Shown one piece after another: positions 51,478 to 56,604 of a DNA stretch of 56,604 nucleotides (the stretch's first letter is position 1; each line of letters begins with the position of its first letter). The stretch covers positions 1 to 56,604 of the forward strand of contig DAIDLI010000177.1 in assembly GCA_027449545.1 (NCBI GenBank). Reading direction: 5' to 3'. The DNA is from Acidobacteriaceae bacterium. GTDB lineage: Bacteria > Acidobacteriota > Terriglobia > Terriglobales > Acidobacteriaceae. The notes below the pieces were generated by a model. It was given only the letters and a program-made list of their open reading frames with translations, did no database searches and had not been told where the DNA came from. A program made the position numbers and the translations under genes.

Positions 51478-53559
51478 ATGAACCGCCGTAGCTTTCTGGC
51501 AACCGCTGTGGCCGCCTGCGGGACCGTCGCTTCGCGGAGCGCCTGGTCGCTAACCCAGCCCGGGCCAAAACCCGACCCGCAGGTGAAGCGGGTGCTGGCC
51601 ATGTTCAAATGCCATTTTGACGCGGGCTTTTTGAACACGCAGAAGGCTATTGTCGATCTCTATTTCCAGGACTATTTCCCGAAGGCCATCCAGGTTGCCG
51701 AGGAGATGCGCCGGACCGGCCCTTGCCCCTACGTATGGACCACGGGCTCCTGGCTCCTGTACGAATATCTCGAGCAGGCGACTCCGGCGCAGCGCAGGCA
51801 GATGGAAGCGGCGATTGCGCGCGGCGATATTGCCTGGCATGCCCTGCCGTTCAACTGGCAATCGGAGTTGCTGGACGCCTCGCAGATCTCCGCGAGTATC
51901 GGCCTCTCCAAGGCGCTGGATCGGCGGTTTGGCCGCACCACCACCGGAGCCAAAATGACCGACGTGCCTGGGCACACCCGCGGCCTGATCGCTCCTCTTG
52001 CACAGCAGGGAGTCACGTTTCTCGACATCGGCGTGAACAGCGGAAGCACGCCCGCTCAGGCGCCCATGTTCTTCCGTTGGAAGGATTCGAATGGTGCGAC
52101 GCTGACGATGATGTACCACCACAATTACGGCGCGGTGGCGCGTGTTCCCGGGGCTGAAGTGGCCGTGGCCATCGTGGTTCGCAATGACAACAGCGGGCCC
52201 CATACTCCCCAGGAGATTGCCGAGATATACCGTCAACTGAAACAGCAGTACCCCAACGCGGAAGTGATTCCGACCAGCCTCACAGAGATTGCCAATGCTG
52301 TGGCGCCGCATAGCCATGGATTTCCGGTAGTCACCGAAGAAATCGGCGATACATGGATTTATGGAGTGGCGAGCGATCCGCTCAAGCTGGCGCGCTACCG
52401 CGAAGTGTCGCGCCTGCGCGAGAGCTGGATTCAGCAGGGCAAGCTGGAAGCCGGCGGTGCCGTCGATCTGGCCATGCTGCGCCATTTACTGCTGGAGCCG
52501 GAGCATACCTGGGGCGTGGATGTGAAGAAGTGGCTCGATTATGAGCACTACACTCCCCGACAGCTGGCCTCCATGCTGCACGCCAAGAACTATGAGGTGG
52601 TCCAGTTCAGTTGGGAAGAGAAGCGCCGGGATCTGCTGGAGGGCATCGCGACACTCCCCGCCGCATTGCGGCAAGAGGCTGAGCAGCGAGTGCAGAATCT
52701 CGCCGCCAGAGAGCCGTCGTTTGCGTCCTCGGCGGTGCTTCGGGCCGGCGAGGACGTCGAGGCAGAGCACTTCACCTTGCGCCTGGACGCGAAGACCGGT
52801 GCGATCATTGGCCTGCGCAACAAGCGTACGGGGCATGAGTGGGCCTCACCGGATCATCCCCTGGGGCTGTTGTCCTACCAGACGCTCTCGCAGGACGATT
52901 ACACCCAGTACCGCCAAGCTTATCTGGTGGAGCACAACTGGTGGACCAGGAAAGACTTTGGGAAGCCCAACATTCAGGACTTCGGAGCGAAGCACCAGGA
53001 GTGGTATTCGACGGCCGCGGACATTCGCTGGCAGCAGGATGAGCACGCCCACCGTGTTCTGGTGCGCCTAAAAATCGAAGACACCGGCGCTCTTGCTTCC
53101 GGACGGGCGGCGTTTCCTGGCAGGATGTATCTGGAACTTGTGCTGCCCAAGCAGGAACCGGTAGTGCAGGCTTCGTTCTACTGGTTCGATAAACCCGCCA
53201 CACGGCTTCCAGAAGCCTTGTGGCTCAGCTTCAATCCCGTAGTATCGAGCCCGAGCGGATGGTTTCTGCGCAAGGTGGGTGAGCGGATTTCGCCGTTCGA
53301 GGTTCTGCCGGGGGGCGGGAGGCACATGCACTCCGTATCCAGCGGGTTCGGCTATGATGGGCCGGAGGGCTCGTTCTTTGTCGAGACACTGGATGCCCCT
53401 GTGGTGGCGCTGGGCGGGAAGTCTCCGCTCAACTTCTCGCTCTCCCAGCCCGATCTTTCTGGCGGTGTGCATTCCAACCTGTTCAATAATGCCTGGGGAA
53501 CAAACTACGTGATGTGGTACGGCGAAGACATGCGCTTCCGCTGCATCTTGCATGCGTAG
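51478..53559 (+). CDS. GH38-like alpha-mannosidase relative (DUF5054) with Tat signal
   Basis: 693 residues. The N-terminus NRRSFLAT is a twin-arginine signal. The first domain shows the metal-site pattern of family 38 mannosidases: CHFDAGF (His46, Asp48) and TDVPGHT (Asp162, His166), matching the HxDxG and DPFGHS motifs of GH38 whose Asp is the nucleophile. The C-terminal half (about 420-693) is a beta-rich GH38_C-like domain. The family is annotated as DUF5054, and its substrate is untested. Divergence from the DUF6259/GH92 unit suggests mannose-containing glycans. I would call it a probable retaining alpha-mannosidase. Confidence 0.75.
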   Translation: MNRRSFLATAVAACGTVASRSAWSLTQPGPKPDPQVKRVLAMFKCHFDAGFLNTQKAIVDLYFQDYFPKAIQVAEEMRRTGPCPYVWTTGSWLLYEYLEQATPAQRRQMEAAIARGDIAWHALPFNWQSELLDASQISASIGLSKALDRRFGRTTTGAKMTDVPGHTRGLIAPLAQQGVTFLDIGVNSGSTPAQAPMFFRWKDSNGATLTMMYHHNYGAVARVPGAEVAVAIVVRNDNSGPHTPQEIAEIYRQLKQQYPNAEVIPTSLTEIANAVAPHSHGFPVVTEEIGDTWIYGVASDPLKLARYREVSRLRESWIQQGKLEAGGAVDLAMLRHLLLEPEHTWGVDVKKWLDYEHYTPRQLASMLHAKNYEVVQFSWEEKRRDLLEGIATLPAALRQEAEQRVQNLAAREPSFASSAVLRAGEDVEAEHFTLRLDAKTGAIIGLRNKRTGHEWASPDHPLGLLSYQTLSQDDYTQYRQAYLVEHNWWTRKDFGKPNIQDFGAKHQEWYSTAADIRWQQDEHAHRVLVRLKIEDTGALASGRAAFPGRMYLELVLPKQEPVVQASFYWFDKPATRLPEALWLSFNPVVSSPSGWFLRKVGERISPFEVLPGGGRHMHSVSSGFGYDGPEGSFFVETLDAPVVALGGKSPLNFSLSQPDLSGGVHSNLFNNAWGTNYVMWYGEDMRFRCILHA

Positions 53560-53672
53560 TTTAGAAGCGGCGGTGTGAATGTCGGAGTGGAAGTCGGAAA
53601 GAGTCTACTTCTCAAATATCTGAAGCAGTACTATGGACCTTCTTGACCAAATCCGCGGTTGCGATTCTCCCA

Positions 53673-54458
53673 ATGGCAATGCCTCACTTCAACCGCTACA
53701 TCGGCGTAGACTATTCCGGCGCGGAGACCGCAGATTCTTCCTGCAAGGGCATCCGCGTGTTCATGTCTGAGGGTTCCGGCGAACCCGCTCCGGTTCCGCC
53801 TCCGCCGAGCCCACGCCGGTATTGGACTCGCCGTGCTCTCGCCGAGTGGCTCCGGGAAGAACTGGACAAGGACATTCCAACAGTTGTTGGCATTGACCAT
53901 GCCTTTTCATTTCCGCTGGCCTACTTTGAAAAATACCGGCTCCCCAGCGACTGGCAAGGCTTCCTCGAAGACTTTCACCACTACTGGCCGACCGACGCTC
54001 CACAAACTTACGTCTGCTTTCTGCGTGAACCTTCAGGAAGTGGCCTGAAACGAACCGGAGAACGAAGCTGGCTCCGGGTGACGGAGACATGGACGGCGAC
54101 CGCGAAATCCGTCTTCGGTTTCGGAGTTCAGGGAGAGGTCGCTACATCGACACACGCCGGTCTACCTTGGCTCCTCTATCTCAGGAAACAGTGCAAACGC
54201 TCAATCCACTTTTGGCCTTTCGACGGATGGGAAATTCCCGAGGGCAAATCGGTCGTAGCCGAGGTCTACCCGGCATTGTGGATGCGACGGTTTTCGAGGG
54301 CTGACCGCGATGGCGATGAACAAGCTGCGTTTGCGGCGGCTGCGTGGCTCCAGCGTGCCGACAGCGCCGGCTCTCTTGGCGGATTTCTCGACCCGAACTT
54401 GACTGCTGACGAGCGGAAAATTGCCAGATTTGAGGGATGGATTTTGGGCGTGGTATGA
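53673..54458 (+). CDS. DUF429-like RNase-H-fold protein
   Basis: About 261 residues from the ATG at 53673 (a second ATG two codons on is equally likely; neither has a clear ribosome-binding site). GVDYSGAE near the N-terminus, GIDHAFSFPLAYF, and VVAEVYPALWMRRF are three acidic strands of the RNase-H-like fold typical of DUF429 proteins (predicted nucleases). The middle carries a long helical insert. The gene lies in a block with lower GC than the preceding glycan genes and next to a tRNA, so it may have been acquired. Function beyond the fold is unknown. Confidence 0.6.
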   Translation: MAMPHFNRYIGVDYSGAETADSSCKGIRVFMSEGSGEPAPVPPPPSPRRYWTRRALAEWLREELDKDIPTVVGIDHAFSFPLAYFEKYRLPSDWQGFLEDFHHYWPTDAPQTYVCFLREPSGSGLKRTGERSWLRVTETWTATAKSVFGFGVQGEVATSTHAGLPWLLYLRKQCKRSIHFWPFDGWEIPEGKSVVAEVYPALWMRRFSRADRDGDEQAAFAAAAWLQRADSAGSLGGFLDPNLTADERKIARFEGWILGVV

Positions 54459-54505
54459 GCCGTTGGCTCGTTGGCCCTGTACTTTCAAGGTTTTCTTAAC
54501 CCGGA

Positions 54506-54823
54506 GTGAGGAAGATGCATGTCAAGTGTTTATGTGGTGAAAAGCGGAACCCGATATGGCCAGCACTCCATTCGTCCACTGCTCCCTTCTCTGTTGACTC
54601 TAACGGAAAGCTTGAACTTCACCTAAGCTCGTTCCAAAGCACTGAAAGGGGCAAAAAATTCTCTGCGGTATTTCTAGAGAAACTCCATTCCGAGGGTTTT
54701 GAAGCCCGGTCTGACTGCGAAAATACTTGGTGTTCGATTCCACCTGATGAATGGGTGCCCTCTACAGATGGATTTCTCTCAGCGTTGCGTGCGATTATGA
54801 CCGTATTTTGTCCGGTTCCGTAG
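54506..54823 (+). CDS. Hypothetical protein, possibly frameshifted
   Basis: 105 codons with no recognisable family; contains SFQSTERGKKFSAVFLEKLHSEGFEA. Near the same start a second frame opens with MSSVYVVKSGTRYG, which reads more like a real N-terminus but stops after about 35 codons. The two frames joined would make a sensible small protein, so a frameshift within about 54540-54640 is possible. Base composition is more AT-rich than upstream. Low confidence that either frame is expressed. The following 54824-55023 stretch is AT-rich and shows no gene. Confidence 0.3.
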   Translation: MRKMHVKCLCGEKRNPIWPALHSSTAPFSVDSNGKLELHLSSFQSTERGKKFSAVFLEKLHSEGFEARSDCENTWCSIPPDEWVPSTDGFLSALRAIMTVFCPVP

Positions 54824-55023
54824 AAGGGAAGCCATCAAATTGAGGTACGTGTATGGTCAAAATACATAACTTTATGATTCAGCTAGAGTTCAACTACAGT
54901 TCGGGCTCAGCGAGGCCAAAACGCAGTTTTGTCCCCCAGTGAGACTGTTTCGCTGGTTTTCCAGGGAATCTACTGTGTGCAACTGATTGAATATATTTGA
55001 TTTACTAGATTTACTTGACAGCT

Positions 55024-55110
55024 TGGTGCCGAAGAAGGGACTCGAACCCCCACACCCTTGCGAGTACATGGACCTGAACCATGCGCGTCTGCCAATTCCG
55101 CCACTTCGGC
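55024..55110 (-). tRNA. tRNA-Leu, anticodon CAG
   Basis: 87 nt on the minus strand including an encoded CCA. The acceptor stem is GCCGAAG/CTTCGGC with A as discriminator. The D-arm region (TGGCGGAATTGGCAGAC) and the T-loop GGTTCGAGTCC are typical, and the long variable arm of a class II tRNA follows the anticodon. The anticodon loop TTCAGGT gives CAG, reading CUG codons. Confidence 0.95.
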
Positions 55111-55233
55111 ACGGGTACAAGGTTCAACCTCAGGCTGAACCCGGCAGCAGTCTTGAGTCTTACAAATGCCGGGCGCGGTGTCAAATCAGCGCGCCCGGCA
55201 ACCGGAAAATCCCGGTCCTGCGGCGGCCGAAGA

Positions 55234-55665
55234 TTACTCCAGCGTCGCGTTGAGGGTGATCTCGGTATTGTTGGCGAACAGCTTGGAGATGGGGCAGCCA
55301 GCCTTGGCGTCGGCGGCCGCCTTGTCAAAGGCTTCCTTGCTGGCGCCGGGCACCTTGGCCTTGGTGGTCAGGGCGATCCGCGTCACTGCGAATCCGCCAT
55401 CGGTCTTGGCCAGCGTAACAGCCGCCTCGGTTTCGATCTTCTCCGGCGTCAGACCGGCGCCGCCGAGTTGCGCACCCAGCGCCATCGAGAAGCAGCTGGC
55501 GTGGGCCGCCGCGATCATCTCCTCTGGCGTGGTGCCGCTCGCCGCACCCTCAAAACGCGTCGCGAACGAGTAGCTGGCGTCCTTCAGCACGCCCGTCGCC
55601 GTCGAAATCGTGCCCTTGCCTTCCTTCAGTGAACCGGTCCAAACCGCACTTGCCTTGCTAGCCAT
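55234..55665 (-). CDS. OsmC/Ohr-family peroxiredoxin
   Basis: 143 residues. Thiol peroxidase of the OsmC family that reduces organic hydroperoxides. Cys58 in [11 protein letters not shown] and Cys124 in AGCPISKLF are the two catalytic cysteines, with Arg37 and Glu49 in the usual positions. The start is well placed, with [18 protein letters not shown] typical of OsmC rather than Ohr. It lies just downstream of the tRNA-Leu gene in the opposite reading sense of the chromosome map, with about 120 bp between. Confidence 0.92.
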   Translation of the reverse strand: MASKASAVWTGSLKEGKGTISTATGVLKDASYSFATRFEGAASGTTPEEMIAAAHASCFSMALGAQLGGAGLTPEKIETEAAVTLAKTDGGFAVTRIALTTKAKVPGASKEAFDKAAADAKAGCPISKLFANNTEITLNATLE

Positions 55666-55766
55666 ATTTCCTCCTTGGGTTCCAAATCTTTGGGGGTGGG
55701 AGTTGCTGTCCGGGTGAAACGGGGAAGTATCCGGACGTTGCTGAACTCAAATCTGAAGGTCCGCCG

Positions 55767-56024
55767 GTGCGACCCGCGGCAGGTTTCCTCTCCTCTATGC
55801 TAATCTGTCCCCCCATGCACCCTGAGCTTCCCCGAGCCTTCATGCCAGATTACGACGCGAATTCGAATAGGGAAGTCCCGCAAAGTGGTGTGTCCTGCGA
55901 CCTGCCCAGCGCCGAACATTGCCTCCAGATCTGTCCCACGTGTGGTGCCCGCCTGGCCAGTCACCGCTGTAAGCTCGTGTGCGGAAATTGCGGCTATTAT
56001 CTGAGTTGTTCGGATTATTACTGA
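55767..56024 (+). CDS. Small CPxCG zinc-ribbon protein
   Basis: Up to 85 residues; true start uncertain (ATG at 55767, 55815 or 55842). The last 35 residues hold CPTCGARL and [14 protein letters not shown], four Cys in two CxxC knuckles of a zinc ribbon, with extra Cys between and after. This C-terminal pattern (CGYY-SCSD) recurs in small acidobacterial and other soil-bacterial proteins of unknown role. No neighbour suggests a function. A ribosomal or RNA-polymerase accessory role is only a guess. Confidence 0.55.
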   Translation: MRPAAGFLSSMLICPPMHPELPRAFMPDYDANSNREVPQSGVSCDLPSAEHCLQICPTCGARLASHRCKLVCGNCGYYLSCSDYY

Positions 56025-56488
56025 ATACGAGTGATCGGTAACTCGGCGCACATTGCCAATAAGTCACCCTCATTTTGGTTACCGCCTGCTGCACTGAAGA
56101 TGTTTTAAGTTCTTGCTCAGCCGCCGATTTTCCTTGATTTTTTCCGGCGGGCAGGTGATTCTAGTGCCATCAGCTTTGTTACCGTAATTTGATACTCACA
56201 AGCAGAACGCCGAACAGGGCCATGCTCGCCTGCGTCCGAAACTAGACTCTACTTCGCTGTCCGTTCCCGCGATGTTTCCCGTCGATTGGGCAGTGAGGTG
56301 TTGGTTTCCCGCTCTTCTGGAGTCATCTCCGTTCTGTGGCAGATGTTCAGAGGTGTCCCTTCACCGACTGGCTCCGTTGTTACGCTGACCAGAATTTCGG
56401 CGGCTGCGCTTCTTCGGCAGCAAAGCTCCCAACAGCGCCGGTTCATGGAACGGCGAACAGCCGCACTTTCTCCTCAAGGTCTGTTGTT
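56025..56488. other. Non-coding stretch at the right end
   Basis: I see no supported gene. A minus-strand frame of 65 codons at 56249-56446 has no family resemblance or ribosome-binding site. The stretch is locally AT-rich (a TTGATTTTTT run near 56130) and carries no clear hairpin or repeat. Confidence 0.4.
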
Positions 56489-56604
56489 ATGGCGAGTTCG
56501 GAGTTTTGGCAACAGCTATCGAGTCACACTTCGGGCGAGCAAGAGAGCACCGCAGGCGGCTCTGTCCATCAGGGCAGTACTGCGCCATCCAAGATGTGGA
56601 TGGC
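56489..56604 (+). CDS. Possible gene start cut by the right window edge
   Basis: An ATG at 56489 opens a frame (MASSEFWQQLSSHTSG...) that stays open to the edge; AAGG lies about 12 nt upstream. Nothing in the 38 visible residues identifies a family. The frame is also open upstream of the ATG, so the start is uncertain. Confidence 0.3.
   Translation, partial: MASSEFWQQLSSHTSGEQESTAGGSVHQGSTAPSKMWM

Noticed and set aside
55024-55110. tRNA-Leu as an integration (attB) site
   Set aside because: No second copy of the tRNA 3' end and no integrase found in the window, so an element boundary cannot be supported.

Overview
The window reads as a high-GC chromosome segment of an acidobacterium, probably class Terriglobia (Acidobacteriaceae-like). 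The reasons are a large Oar-like TonB-dependent receptor with an N-terminal carboxypeptidase-regulatory domain, an UpxY/NusG-like antiterminator ahead of sugar-nucleotide genes, two Tat-exported glycosidase-like proteins, and a small CPxCG zinc-ribbon protein. The taxonomic call is inference from gene content. No rRNA is present; one tRNA (Leu, CAG) lies near the right end.

Layout. 1-0.96 kb: 3' part of a secreted SGNH hydrolase. 1.2-10.4 kb: a compact ten-gene phage-type structural module (portal, prohead-protease-like, coiled-coil scaffold-like, major capsid, connector, three small head/tail-type proteins, a large tail-hub-like protein, an XhlA-like membrane protein). It has no terminase, tape measure, integrase, replication gene or endolysin. 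Its intergenic gaps carry 7-bp and 8-bp period degenerate repeats, and two strong terminator-like hairpins. 10.4-13.2 kb: a four-PAS GGDEF-EAL protein whose fourth PAS is a LOV (blue-light) domain. 13.4-17.0 kb: radical SAM/SPASM protein, tandem universal stress protein, two tiny membrane proteins and a CsbD protein, with a CRP/FNR-type site between the first two. 17.1-22.7 kb: Fn3 lipoprotein, FAH-family hydrolase, ParDE toxin-antitoxin, AlaC, TyrS. 22.7-26.2 kb, all minus strand: antiterminator, GmhA, HddC, LhgO. 26.6-28.8 kb: S9 peptidase.

28.9-53.6 kb is a carbohydrate and glycerol catabolic block. A LacI regulator diverges from a sodium-symporter/small membrane protein/galK/galT operon, with a perfect 30-bp palindrome between them. 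Then follow a glutaminase-A-like periplasmic protein, a MobF relaxase remnant, aquaglyceroporin (glpF) and glpD, a CehA/McbA PHP-type hydrolase, the TonB receptor, GlpP, a GH92 mannosidase, a DUF6259-like protein, and, divergently, a GH38-like DUF5054 protein. Together these suggest uptake and dismantling of mannose-, galactose- and glycerol-containing glycoconjugates.

53.6-56.6 kb: DUF429-like protein, a poorly supported small ORF, tRNA-Leu, OsmC peroxidase, a zinc-ribbon protein, and a possible gene cut by the window edge. The most unusual elements are the capsid module with its repeat-filled gaps and hairpins, and the LOV-GGDEF-EAL protein.
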